NCBI GenBank assembly: GCA_964030475.1
Contig: CAXIPT010000001.1
Span: forward strand, 11,561,823-11,625,822
DNA length: 64,000 nt
Direction: 5' to 3'
Source of the DNA: Tethya wilhelma
Lineage: Eukaryota > Porifera > Demospongiae > Tethyida > Tethyidae
Shown here: one piece after another, positions 1 through 11,120 of the stretch
Numbering within the stretch: position 1 is the stretch's first letter
How the letters are laid out: every line of letters starts with the position of its first letter
Program-made: the position numbers and the translations under genes
Notes under the pieces: model-generated
What the model was told of the DNA's origin: nothing
The model's input: the letters and a program-made list of their open reading frames with translations, nothing else
Database searches by the model: none

Positions 1-316
1 TAATGTGTCGATTTCTACCTCTGTATCCGGCATTTCTGTACAGTCTGAACTTGCAAGTGACACACCTCTACGAGCATCTTTCAGTGACTGCATCATGATC
101 TTGTCTGCTGCAATTGAACTGCATGTCCTCTTGGCTCTTGGTGCACAGTCTGGAGATTGGCCATTACTGACATCCTTCAAAAAAGCATNATTGGCCATTG
201 CTGACATCCTTCAAAAAAGCATTAAGACCTCTTGACCTCCTCTTCAAACCACAGGATGCTGTGGTCTGGTTCTGAAAAGAACCGGTTGTAGTAGCTTGGC
301 TGTAATCGCTAGTCAT
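1..316 (-). CDS. N-terminal part of an unknown protein, runs off window
   Basis: On the minus strand a frame opens with ATG at 316-314 and reads MTSDYSQATTTGSFQ, then a Lys/Arg-rich stretch (GLKRRSRGLNAFLKD), to the window edge. It is cut only by the n at 189. On either side of that n, about 33 bases are repeated almost exactly (156-188 and 190-222), so this looks like an unmerged contig overlap, not a real duplication; allowing for it the frame stays open. Beyond the n it contains basic residues (CAPRAKRTCSS) and then an acidic stretch. I recognise no domain. It lies opposite to the BEL/Pao relic to its right and may be a host gene or another element gene. Confidence 0.35.
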
Positions 317-579
317 CGTAATCAGCTGTTTCTTGCATTCAAACTTAATTACTTCAAACCATACTGTTGACGTACGTAGGGAAATTCCAGCTATTTAAGT
401 CACGTGCCGGTCTTGGTTTCGTCAGCAATTTCATAGTGACGTGTCGCTGCAGGCGCTTAAGTATTGGCATACTGGCAAGCAAGAATTTTTGGAAAGACAG
501 GATTCTGAAGGTTTTTACTGATAAATTTATACATTTCAAGTGTTACTAAGTTCATTTTTATACAAATATAACAAAATTA

Positions 580-1735
580 AAAATTTCCCTGACTACCTTG
601 GAAGCACTGTATCACGATTGAGTGAAGATCCAGGATTCACCCATATGGAAGTTGATTTTGCAGGTCCCCTGAATTTGAAGAGTGGTGTGTCTCATGCTAC
701 TAAAGTGTGGATTTACCTTTTAACTTTTCTCGTGACAAGAGCTATTCATCTAGACATTGTGCCTGATCAGTCAACACAAACCTTCATCGGGTGCTTGAAG
801 TGAAGTGATTTGCAGCCAGATGAGGCTTACCAGCCAGATTCTTGTCAGACAGTGGCAAGACGTTCAAGGCAGCTGCCAGGTACATCGAGAGAATGGTGAA
901 GGATGACGCTGTCAAGAGGTATCTCGATGGAATGGGCTCTCAATGGGTCTTTAATGTGGAACGAGCCCCATGCATGGTGAGGTGGAGACTAGTTCAGTCC
1001 TCCACAAGATTGTTGGATGAGCTCAGTTTTCACTTGAGATGTTCACCACCCTTGCTGAGCTAGAAGCAGTGATCAACTCTAAACCCCTATCATAATATGT
1101 TACAGCTAATGACATGGAGGAACCCCTCACTCCTTCCCATCTACTAACCGGAAGACGTATCTTGAATTTGCCTGACCATCTGGGATGCTTGGACGATCCA
1201 AATAATGCCAAATTCACTCTGGACCGCAGTCAACTCACTAGGTGACTTAAAAACCCAAATAGCACACTGAACTATTTTTGGAGACGCTGGCAAGATGAGT
1301 ACCTTGCTGAGCTGAGAGAAGCACATTCACACACAGCAAAAAGACAGTCCACTGTTGGGTCATTTGGCGTCGTTCTTCACGATGATCATTTGCCTCGTGG
1401 ACTATGGAAGATTAGAAAGGTTGTGAAGTTGATGCATGGCCATGTCTGGGGAGCCACTGTCAAAATGGCCAGTAAGGCACATTCTTAAACAGACCTATAC
1501 AACTGCTATACCTTCTCGAAGTAAGATTCGAAGAAAAGTCAAGTGCAGACGTTGTCAATGAGAAGAATGGTCCACCCCACGAAGAACCACCCTCCATCAA
1601 GTCAAGTGCCAGTAGTGACTGTTCTGATGCTCAAGTACAAGCTAGACGCTCGCAGCGGACGGCGGCTAAGAATGCAGATGAACGCAGGAAGGCCTGCATA
1701 TTATTTTGAACTTGAAGATAATTAATTGGTAGTAA
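580..1735 (+). pseudogene. BEL/Pao retrotransposon integrase and C-terminal tail, decayed
   Basis: Translated blocks in shifting frames match the order expected of a BEL/Pao integrase. The start has the core strand VDFAGPLNLKSG followed by ATKVWIYLLTFLVTRAIHLD (about 636-770). Next come SDSGKTFKAAARYIE (842 on), a NSKPLS-type block near 1070, DMEEPLTPSHLLTGRR (about 1110-1155), and the tail GLWKIRKVVKLMHG (about 1400-1440). Several frameshifts and stops separate the blocks, so it cannot encode a working enzyme. Reverse transcriptase, protease and gag are not seen upstream, so it is 5' truncated. The family call rests on the DFAGP and EEPLTPSHLL blocks, which are typical of BEL/Pao and not of Gypsy. 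Confidence 0.8.
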
Positions 1736-1847
1736 GTTAGCACATGTAGCAGTTGAACCTGAGACTAATGATTTATACTGCATTCTTTATTGATTTTGTT
1801 ATTAGTTCATTCCCTTGTTGACCATGTCTGGTCAACGGGGTGGAGTG

Positions 1848-1975
1848 TGTTGTGGACTACTACTTTGAACTGACTGTTAGATCATGTGATTTGTGTACAA
1901 GTGTAGAATGTGCAACGTGCCATGCTCTCTGTCTTTTAAAGAAATGAGCCATTTGAATCGAAGTGTTATTGAACA
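1848..1975 (+). repeat. probable partial LTR of the BEL/Pao element
   Basis: Just after the integrase tail a purine-rich run (ACGGGGTGGAGTG, about 1835-1847) resembles a polypurine tract, followed by TGTTGTGG, a usual kind of LTR start. The 3' limit is unclear: a CA end near 1973 (TATTGAACA) is my best guess. No second LTR copy is in the window, so the boundaries are inference. Confidence 0.4.
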
Positions 1976-2047
1976 GATAGAGGGTGAGTACAGGTATATG
2001 TAGAGTGTAAACTGAATTCTTTACATCTCCAAATCCTTCTTCTATGA

Positions 2048-2480
2048 TAGGACGATCCAAGGCAGGACTTGTGAGCACTAGAGAGACCAAGAGTAAGAGT
2101 GAGGTCACTGAATCCATACCATCTCCGATTCCTTCTACAAGGAGAGGACAATCGAAAGCAGGACTTGTCAGCACTAGAGTGACCAAGAGTAAGAGTGGGG
2201 TCACTGAATCCATACCATCTCCAATTCCTTCTACAAGGAGAGGACAATCGAAAGCAGGACTTGTCAGCACTAGAGTGACCAAGAGTAAGAGTAGCGTCAC
2301 TCAGTCCATGCCATCTCCGATTATTTCTACAATAAGAGGACGATCGAAGGCAGGACTTGTGAGCACTTGAGTGACCAAGAGTAAGAGTGAGATCACTGAT
2401 CGAGTCCACGCCATCTCCAATTCCGTCTGCAATGAGAGGATGATTGAAGGCAGGACTTATGAGCACTAGAGTGACCAACA
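2048..2480. repeat. 96-bp tandem repeat, about 4.5 copies
   Basis: Units begin with AGGACRATCS at 2049, 2145, 2241 and 2337, exactly 96 bp apart, then AGGATGATTG at 2437 (100 bp). Because 96 is a multiple of three, long frames stay open on both strands (for example AGLVSTRVTKSKS on plus). I see no start context, splice signal or known domain that makes either strand coding. Confidence 0.93.
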
Positions 2481-3278
2481 GTGTAGTTAAAGTTTCAAAA
2501 TCTGATCATTCTCTAAATATGGGTAACTGCCATGCAGTGTGATAAAAATGAATTTTTATAGCCCTTGCACTATTATATATCTTCTAAATTTGGCACGTGC
2601 AGCTTGGTAGTGCCCCTTTTACAGCTTTAATTGGTTATAAGTGTACATACACATGTATAATAATAGACCAAATTTAAGCTTGATCGCACTAATAGAATAG
2701 TTTAATTGTAAATTAATGTAATGTATGTTCCACTTGTATATTATGATATTGCATGTGAGCATGCATGCATGCCTGACAATAACCTATATAATAATAATAT
2801 ACTTATTTGGCATGCTCATACATGTGATCAACCCATGGAGTATTGTCTACATGCATACAGTATTGCGTACTACTAACCAAAATTGTTGAATTTCAGAGTT
2901 TAATTGTTGCCTGCAATCTTGCCACTCAAGCTCTCAAAGTATGATAGAGATTCTCTTCATAGCTCTGCTTGGTTGTCAGCTAACCATATAAATGCTACTC
3001 AAACTCTAATGCAGTTCCAATTCCCAAACCAGAATCAGCTAAAAGATACTAATTATTTAAAGGACAAACTGGAATGGGGATAGAAAATGGGGAAAATTTG
3101 TTCAGATTATTCGTGTCAATGGGTGTCATTGGGCATGTCTTAGTAATAAATTCTCATCGTCAAAGAAACCGTACAAATATACGAGCATGATGTAGTACAT
3201 CGAGGGGGCGAGCCTGAGCGCGTTATTTGTGGGAAGAGAATGCGCTGTATATTCTTGCGCATGCGCAAAATGTGTAGT
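2481..3278. other. no recognisable gene
   Basis: AT-rich DNA with short TA-rich runs around 2560-2830 and no supported reading frame. The end at 3278 abuts the n at 3279. A frame that seems to continue the neighbouring gene into 3126-3278 crosses that n and is not supported. Confidence 0.5.
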
Positions 3279-3279
3279 N

Positions 3280-5096
3280 TTGAATGCTGTAAGAGGAATA
3301 TTACTAATCCCTACACTTCTAAGGTAAGTTCGGAAATGAATTGAACATCCTGATTTTTCACAGCCCCTGGAATGAAATGCTTTGCAAGAAGTCCTTATCA
3401 ATCTCTGCGTGCCTGATGTACCAGCATGTTGAGTTTCCTCGTCTACTGTCGACTCCCAAAGCTTAACACTTGCTTCTGCACATTCAGCTAGTCCAACGAG
3501 ATAATGCAGGCCACAAAAAAAATTGTTCATACGAACAAGTTGACTTTGTTGATCATCAGAGAGTGAAGTCCAATTAGATACAACATCAGGAAGTATTTCT
3601 TCTCGGTAATCAGAGAGCAGCGTACAAAAAAGTTTCTCTGCTGCATGTCTATCGGACATGGTATTCTTGATTTTAAGTAAGACTTTCTTTGATACAGGAG
3701 AACCAGTTACTTTCTCACAAACAACATCTAAATCATCAAGTATCTCAAGAAGAGTATCAAGGGTTGTTTTGGCAGAGCCAGAGAAAACATGGCGAAGACC
3801 AAGACTGTATGTTGTATCATCAGTTGTCACTTCGTACGCTGCCAAATGTTCGCCATATTTTGTCGTTCCATCTGTATGCAGAGTAAAAAAGTCCTTATTT
3901 TCATCTGTTAACTTTTCTCCTAGCTGTGCTTGAGCTACAGACAGTGATTCAATCATCATTTCACATAATGTAGTTTTGGATGGAAGCCGATCGATGGATT
4001 TTTCAGCTATATTTTGAATAACAGATCTAATCACCTTTCCAACATTACGAACACCAACATTTAATGACAAAAGCTCATAGCAGCACGAGCGAATATTATC
4101 TTTGAATTTGCCTTTTTCAAATGTACATATATCTGATTTAGAAGCGGTTTCCATTAGTTCTTCTATAGTTGCTCGTAACTCGGAATTTTCAGATTCTAAA
4201 GCATCAAGCTCTTCACGTAACTTGTCTTGAGTTTCTTTCTCTTTAATAACTGCACCAATCACTTCATCATCACAGGCCTGCTTTGCCTCACTAGCTTTTG
4301 ACTTCCAATATGATGCTCGGTGCCTCAGGCGATCCAACTGTTTCTTAATGCTTTCCATACTTGACTCCTGATCAGATAAATTCTTCTGTAAATGCTTGAT
4401 AACCTTCTTCCCATCTTCAACTTCTTTCTTCTTAGCAATTATTTCCTGATCTCGCCTCTTAAGTTTTTTTTGGTCATTTCGATGTTTTGAATACATTTTT
4501 CGTCTTACTTGCGCCAACTCCTCTTGTTTTCTCTCTAGTTCACTTGATTGCTGTGATAACTCATCACTAAGTTTCATGTTAGCAAGCAACAATGAATTTC
4601 GATCACAATCTGCTGAGCTTGATGACGATTGGCTACTGCTACGGACTATTTTGCCATGTTGTACAAATACTTTCGGCAACGAATATTCATCATCCAGGAA
4701 GCTTGATATCAGATCTGCTTTTTCATTGGTACTACGCTCCTTTTTAAGCCTAGACAGCCTATTTTGGAATATCAAAATAATAACACACAGTCAACCAATA
4801 ATACATAACGTTATTGGGCTAAATTCCAACCTGTTAGTAAGTCGAACAATACTCTGGCGTATTGCTTTCACATTGGGAGGATTTTCCGAAGGCCACTTAG
4901 CTCCAAACAAAATTACCAGCCATTCTTTAAGTGAATAATACGTACAGCGGTGACATCCTTCCATGAGATGGTACAGATCCAAAACAAGACCATTAGTTAC
5001 ACTTAGTGACAGTTTTGTAAGCTCTGTTAGATCCATTTCTCGAAGTTGTGACGGTTCAATCCCAACTGATCTTAGTCTATCCTCATACGTCGCCAT
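3280..5096 (-). CDS. coiled-coil / RNase-H-like transposon-type gene, copy 1 (3' end lost at contig edge)
   Basis: Minus-strand gene with ATG at 5096. Exon 1 is 5096-4831 (MATYEDRLRSVG), then a 72-nt intron (donor GTTGG, acceptor CCAAAATAG), then exon 2 from 4758 to the contig edge at 3280, in phase, about 580 codons with no stop. Residues about 115-290 are Lys/Glu-rich coiled coil. The second half has LHTDGTTKYGEH, GLRHVFSGSAKTTLD, a second Asp in TMSDRHAAEKLF and a Cys/His block FFCGLHYLVGLAE, the spacing and flavour of an RNase-H-fold transposase with a C-x2-H motif (inference). I recall this as a multi-copy family in sponges and cnidarians, with no assigned function. An acceptor site (TTTTCATTACAG) just before the ATG implies a 5' leader exon near 5420-5500. 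It is an inverted, near-identical copy of the gene at 7762-10757, but keeps segments lost there. Confidence 0.7.
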
Positions 5097-5997
5097 CCTC
5101 TGTAATGAAAACAATAGTTATAATGGTACCACAACCCTGTCAGCTATAAATACGACACATTTACTTCTACTGAATAGAATTATAGCTTCAAAACTCAGAA
5201 ACACACAATTATATCTTAAATAGTACTTGCTGCTACTCAGGGATAGCTTGCAAAAAATTTTTAAATTTTTTTTCTGAAACATTACAGATTATAGTTTCGT
5301 GTCAAGGGTGTTTCCCAGGTACACCATATGCAAAAACTAGATTTTCAGAATACAAAATGCCCCAATTCAAAACATAAACAACAAAATCATCAGAAATCAT
5401 CAAAATATTCGAGAAAAGCACCTCTAATTACCTTAGAAACTTACCTAAGCTGGGCAGAACTGCTTGAGCAATAGCAAACAAAACAAACTTTTTTGTGCCA
5501 CGTTCCATATTCTAATTATACGGAGGAAAAAATTTCGAAATTTAATTAATTTACGGCATCGCTACNATGCAAAAGATATGTTTGACTTACTATTTCTGGT
5601 TTCTGTGAAATTTTTTTAGATGGAAACACTAATTCTGGATCAGTACTAGACATTTTTGTCGAACTCACTGAGCTTTTGGTTTTGAAGTACAACACTATCA
5701 CAGTCCAAACAGAAAGAATTTTTCAGGGGGCGTTGCCATGCAGGAGGTTGTGCGCGGAAAATTCGATAATTATAATAATCTAAATTACATTCCTGCGGCC
5801 CGGGTTTGTAGTGCGCAGCGCAGCATGCCGGCCGAGCGTGAGCATGCAGCCCCTCCCACTCAATATGCAGTAACCTAAAGCTTAAAGCACGGAAGATTCT
5901 TCAGCACTTTCAGCAAGAGTGTTTTTTTCTGAATCTCATACACCATCCTCACATTGTACAACACCTAGGTGTGTGCCAGGACCCTGAGTCTAAGCTA
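5097..5997. other. 5' leader of copy 1, contig join, then unannotated DNA
   Basis: 5097-5565 is the inverted counterpart of 7313-7760 and should hold the leader exon and first intron of the minus-strand gene. The n at 5566 ends that contig. From 5567 to 5997 I see no gene; 5825-5875 is locally GC-rich. Confidence 0.45.
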
Positions 5998-6959
5998 AGG
6001 TAAAACGGGGTAATTCGGGACGCGGGGTAATTTGGGACACTTCCGGGTTGTACCTCCTCCTGGCTGAAAACAAGGAAAGCTACCAGGATGGTTTGGTGTC
6101 ATATTTATAGGGACACACCCTAGCTACAATGTGCCAAAGACTCACATTGGTTGCAACTCTGCTTCGTAGTTAAACAGTTGTTTTTCCTGGATACCTCTTA
6201 CGCGAAATTGACCGTTTGCTGATAAAAAACATTACAATGTTTAATTTTTAGGACAGAAAACTACTAAGCATTCGACCAAAAGAGTTTCTACATATAATAC
6301 ATTATCTTCTCTACCTGATATCACAAATTTATGTTCATGGCTACTGCACACGAAGAGTTAGCAACGTCAAAAGCGAGCACATCCATAGAAAGTGGGCGGG
6401 GCTGTTAGGGAGAATCAGCTATTGTTCCTCTCCACCGTGTGATACAGCTCTACAATCTCTTCATACATACATAGATAGCTTAATTTCATCTTCTTACACA
6501 TATTCTGGTACTAAATGACCAAAATTATAAAATAGAATCACATACACAGCACTTTTAATAATATTTTTCTATTAATTTCTGTATACTTCCAATAAACTTG
6601 GCCACATGATGAAGATGAATTTGTTTCAAGCTCGACTTTCAGTCCAGGTAAACTGAAGGGAGTCTGAAGTGTATGATTCTTCGTTTTCACTGCTTTGAAT
6701 CACTCCAATCCTGACAAATGGCATGCGTCCCAAATTACCCCGCACGCTCATTATTTCGCTAAATTAGAGAGCGGTTAGTTAAACTGCTCACTGCACACAA
6801 AGTACTAGGCCCAGCAACTTCAGGTTTGCATTTCTAAAACTAGATACATTATAGTTTAGTTCTGCAATGTTAGTTTCCAGATAAGTCTACTATTGCCGAA
6901 ATAAAACTAGACATAAATTGGAAGACCGAAAGAGTGTCCCAAATTACCCCGTTTTACCT
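5998..6959. mobile_element. TA-flanked inverted-repeat element, non-coding
   Basis: The left end AGGTAAAACGGGGTAATT (5998 on) and the right end, reading AATTACCCCGTTTTACCT up to 6959, are inverted repeats. Both are flanked by TA (5996-5997 and 6960-6961), the target duplication of the Tc1/mariner/pogo group. A further copy of the subterminal motif CCCAAATTACCCCG lies near 6727. No transposase frame is present, so this is a non-autonomous (MITE-like) element of 962 bp. Confidence 0.75.
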
Positions 6960-6961
6960 TA

Positions 6962-7312
6962 CCAGTCCTCCTGATAGAACTCCTGGACAGCATCCAAGTG
7001 GACCTTTGCGACGATGTTTCATTTGCAGTGACTTGCCTTCATTAACCCTCGGCGTGTGAAACACGCCGAAAGGGTTATAGTAGTCGTTTTTTCTTTTTTC
7101 CGTGTGTGTGTGTGTGTGTGTGTGTTCACTCTTAATCTGAAGAACAGCAAGTCTACTCTGAAAATTAAGGACATAGGCATGGAGTACTGATGTTCATCTA
7201 AAAAAATATGTGTATCAGAAGCTAAAAGCTTATAGTTCTTGAGCTATGCCAGGATTTTCAGTCCGAGCCATCGCTCGGGTGGCCATTTTGGCTACGTGGC
7301 CCCACCCACTAT
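6962..7312. repeat. short palindrome, (GT)n run, no gene
   Basis: A 33-bp imperfect palindrome at about 7032-7070 has arms CGGCGTGT and ACACGCCG around GAA. It is followed by a GT microsatellite at 7101-7125. No coding frame is supported. Confidence 0.7.
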
Positions 7313-7362
7313 TAGCGATGCCATAAATTAATTAAATTTCGAAATTTTTTCTTCCGTATAAT

Positions 7363-7426
7363 ATGGAACGTGGCACAAAAAAGTTCGTTTTGTTTGCTAT
7401 TGCTCAAGCAGTTCTGCCCAGCTTAG
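7363..7426 (+). other. putative 5' leader exon with upstream ORF
   Basis: ATG at 7363 reads MERGTKKFVLFAIAQAVLPS up to a strong donor (TTAG/GTAAGT at 7427). The next acceptor is TTTTCATTACAG at 7761, giving a 335-nt intron. Splicing would bring this frame to a stop (GTATGA) just inside the next exon, so it looks like an upstream ORF in a leader, not the protein's N-terminus. The same layout exists inverted in copy 1. Confidence 0.4.
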
Positions 7427-7761
7427 GTAAGTTTCTAAGGTAATTAGAGGTGCTTTTCTCGAATATTTTGATGATTTTGTTGTTTATATTTTGAATTGGG
7501 GCATTTTGTATTCTGAAAATCTAGTTTTTGCATATGGTGTACGTGGGAAACACCCTTGACACGAAACTATAATCTGTAATGTTTCAGAAAAAAAATTTTA
7601 AAAATTTTTGCAAGCTATCCCTGAGTAGCAGCAAGTACTATTTAAGATATAATTGTGTGTTTCTGAGTTTTGGAGCAATAATTCTATTCAGTAGAAGTAA
7701 ATGTGTCGTATCTATAGCTGACAGGGTTGTGGTACCATAATAACTATTGTTTTCATTACAG

Positions 7762-10757
7762 AGAATGGCGACGTATGAGGATAGACTAAGATCAGTTGGG
7801 ATTGAACCGTCACAACTTCGAGAAATGGATCTAACAGAGCTTACAAAACTGTCACTAAGTGTAACTAATGGTCTTGTTTTGGATCTGTACCATCTCATGG
7901 AAGGATGTCACCGCTGTACGTATTATTCACTTAAAGAATGGCTGGTAATTTTGTTTGGAGCTAAGTGGCCTTCAGAAAATCCTCCCTATGTGAAAGCTAT
8001 ACGCCAGAGTATTGTTCGACTTTGGAATTTAGCCCAATAACGTTGTTAATATTATTGTTTGACTGTGTGTTATTATTTTGATATTCCAAAATAGGCTGTC
8101 TAGGCTTAAAAAGGAGTGTAGTACCAATGAAAAAGCAGGTCTGATATCAAGCTTCCTGGATGATGAATATTTGTTGCCGAAAGTATTTGTACAACATGGC
8201 AAAATAGTCCGTAGCAGTAGCCAATCATCATCAAGCTCAGCAAATTGTGATCGAAATTTATTGTTTCTTGCTAACATGAAACTTAGTTATGAGTTATCAC
8301 AGCAATCAAGTGAACTAGAGAGAAAACAAGAGGAGTTGGCGCAAGTAAGACAAAAATGTATTCAAAACATCGAAATGACCAAAAAAAAAATTAAGAGGCG
8401 AGATCAGGAAATTATTGCTAAGAAGAAAGAAGTTGAAGATGGGAAGAAGGTTATCAAGCATTTACAGAAGAATTTATCTGATCAGGAGTCAAGTATGGAA
8501 AGCATTAAGAAACAGTTGGATTGCCTGAGGCACCGAGCATCATATTGGAAGTCAAAAGCTAGTGAGGCAAAGCAGGCCTGTGATGATGAAGTGATTGGTG
8601 CAGTTATTAAAGAGAAAGAAACTCAAGACAAGTTACGTGAAGAGCTTGATGCATTAGAATCTGAAAATTCCGAGTTACAAGCAACTAACCGCTTCTAAAT
8701 CAGATATATGTACATTTGAAAAAGGCAAATTCAAAGATAATATTCGCTCGTGCTGCTATGAGCTTTTGTCATTAAATGTTGGTGTTCGTAATCCATCCAA
8801 AACTACATTATGTGAAATGATGATTGAATCACTGTCTGTAGCTCAAGCACAGCTAGGAGAAAAGTTAACAGATGAAAATAAGGACTTTTTTACTCTGCAT
8901 ACAGATGGAACGACAAAATATGGCGAACATTTGGCAGTGCACGAAGTGACAACCGATGATACAACATACAGTCTTGGTCTTCGCCATGTTTTCTCTGGCT
9001 CTGCCAAAACAACCCTTGATACTCTTCTTGAGATACTTGATGATTTAGATGTTGTTTGTGAGAAAGTAACTGGTTCTCCTGTATCAAAGAAAGTCTTACT
9101 TAAAATCAAGAATACCATGTCCGATAGACATGCAGCAGAGAAACTTTTTTGTACGCTGCTCTCTGATTACCGAGAAGAAATACTTCCTGATGTTGTATCT
9201 AATTGGACTTCACTCTCTGATGATCTACAAAGTCAACTTGTTCGTAAGAAGCAAGTGTTAAGCTTTGGGAGTCGACACTCGACAGTAGACAAGGAAACTC
9301 AACATGCTGGTACATCAGGCACGCAGAGATTGATAAGGACTTCTTACAAAGCATTTCATTCCAGCGGCTGTGAAAAATCAGGATGTTCAATTCATTTCCG
9401 AACTTACCCTAGAAGTGTAGGGATTAGTAATATTCCTCTTACAGGAAACCGTTTTAACATTCTTTTTTATGATGGTGCAGGAGTTTTTTTCTTGCGAGAA
9501 CATTTTGAGAAATACCTAACAGATCACCATAATGGACCACTGAATAAGCTACTCAGTGCTGTTTTGGCTGACCTTCGTGTTGAGCATTACATAGCTGGCT
9601 GCAGAGCTCTAGGAATTGTTGACAAGATAGTGACTGGACCATTTTGGAGGGAGCTAGAGTCATCTACAGTGTCTATTCTTAATCTTGGTGATGTGTACAC
9701 AAAAATGAAGCACAAGTTTGAAGAGTGGAGTGAAGACGCCAGCTGTTCGATCAGTAAAGAGGATACTTTATTTCCCCAATACACCAACTTAGATGATGAC
9801 ATTGGAAAATCTTTACTCATGTCCTCTTCTAATGATGTACTTAGTCAAGAAGCACTACAACTGTTGTTTAAGTCTTTCTCTACAACTACACAGCGCTTAG
9901 TCCTTGAGCATTTACCTGGTGGTGAATATCACATTTTTGAAGACCAGCAGGTTTCTTCTGAGGTAAAGTATGTTCCAAAGACTAATGTGGCACCAGAACG
10001 AGACTTCGCCATTCTTGACCGTCTTCTCTCTGAGAAACCAAATGCAACATATATTGCTTTAGAGTCGTTACTGCTCTATTCTCAAAACAAAACATCAGAG
10101 TGGTTGAACAGCAAATCAGAAGCTGAGAGAACACGACTGCTGAATGCTGCTCGGTGTCTCACTTCTGTACACAAAGCCAACTTCAAAAAACGAAGAGAGG
10201 CTCTACTACTAAAAAGATCTCAACTTCAACGAGAGAGGGAGTGGAAACGAGAGAGAAAGCGGGAAAGAGAGGTACAAGAGAAGGAGAGTTTGACAAAGCG
10301 TTTGGCTCCATTTGGTTTATGGTCAAGTGTCAGGGAAGTTGAACATGGATTACAGTTGCTCAAAAATAAGGACAAACAAGAAGCCCTAAAAATTCATTTC
10401 AGTTTTAGAAGAAAGGTACTTGGCCAAACTCATCAAGATAAGACCATTTTTTCTTCTCACACAATCGAAAGCCACTGGCAGAGTATGAACTGAAGCAAAA
10501 TCTGCATAAATTGCTACCTCCACCTGAGCAAGTACAGACTTCTGTAAATCCAAGTGAACGAACCTGAACTGCTGATATATCGTCATATTGAACATTGCTT
10601 CAACTGTGATGGCTTGCTAACGTGGTTCCGTGGAACAGTTCTGAGCTTCAACAAAGAAACCATGGAGTACAGTGTACAATATGATGATGAAGAGGATACA
10701 TTTTCATTTCCCCTGCTGGATGATCTTAAGAGCAATGACCTCCGTGTTTTGAACTAA
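7762..10757 (+). pseudogene. coiled-coil / RNase-H-like / Tudor-like gene, copy 2 (full length but broken)
   Basis: Plus-strand copy with ATG at 7765 (MATYEDRLRSVG). It supplies the 3' half missing from copy 1: GNRFNILFYDGAGVFFLREH (about 9445-9505), a long helical region, a Lys/Arg/Glu-rich coil (about 10180-10290), and a C-terminal block GLLTWFRGTVLSFNKE...YSVQYDDEEDTFSF (10610-10720) that resembles a Tudor-like barrel. Damage against copy 1: 9 bp lost at the exon 1 donor (near 8023), a 17-bp deletion causing the stop at 8698, an in-frame 60-bp deletion near 8792, a 52-bp loss with a 7-bp duplication near 9247 that removes the FFCGLHYLVGLAE block, and a frame change between the stop near 10493 and the Tudor-like block. 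It cannot make the full protein. Confidence 0.7.
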
Positions 10758-11120
10758 TATTTTTTAACTTGTGGTATTTGTAAAACTGTTCTAGTTTGTT
10801 TTATTTGTTATTTATTAAAATCTACGTTTTTTTTCTGATTAAAATGGTGCAAACCAAGTGTGAATACAACCTTTCATTACGAAGATACAACCTTAATAGA
10901 ATTTTGCAATGACCTGTGCCATTTACGGTATATCTTATTATACGAATCTCGGAGAAAATATAAATTTTTTTCAGACACAAGATCTTCTGTAGTGCGTGAA
11001 GCAGAGCCCTAAAGTACTAACTTATGCATATCGTTTTGTTCAGGAAAGACTGCTCTACACGATGGTATAATTGATGAAGTGAATTGGGAAACTTCAATTT
11101 TCTCCTGGCACTATATCAAA
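10758..11120. other. 3' flank, no gene seen
   Basis: AT-rich DNA after the Tudor-like stop. TTTATTAAAATC near 10815 could be an untranslated tail, but no AATAAA is clear. Confidence 0.4.

Noticed and set aside
268..283. Histone-type 3' stem-loop on the minus strand (GGTTCTTTTCAGAACC)
   Set aside because: It fits the consensus hairpin, but no histone reading frame lies upstream on that strand and the site is inside an open frame starting at 316; probably chance.
1860..2478. Long minus-strand open frames over the 96-bp repeat
   Set aside because: Openness follows from a unit length divisible by three; no start context, splice sites or domain.
2048..2480. CRISPR-like array
   Set aside because: Units are contiguous with no unique spacers, and the region is clearly eukaryotic.
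3126..3278. Extension of the coiled-coil gene across the n at 3279
   Set aside because: The sequence beyond the n does not match the other copy of the gene; it is a contig join.
3280..10757. Giant terminal inverted repeats of a single large transposon
   Set aside because: The left copy is bounded exactly by n bases and the arms are two copies of one gene, so a scaffolding or allele explanation is simpler.
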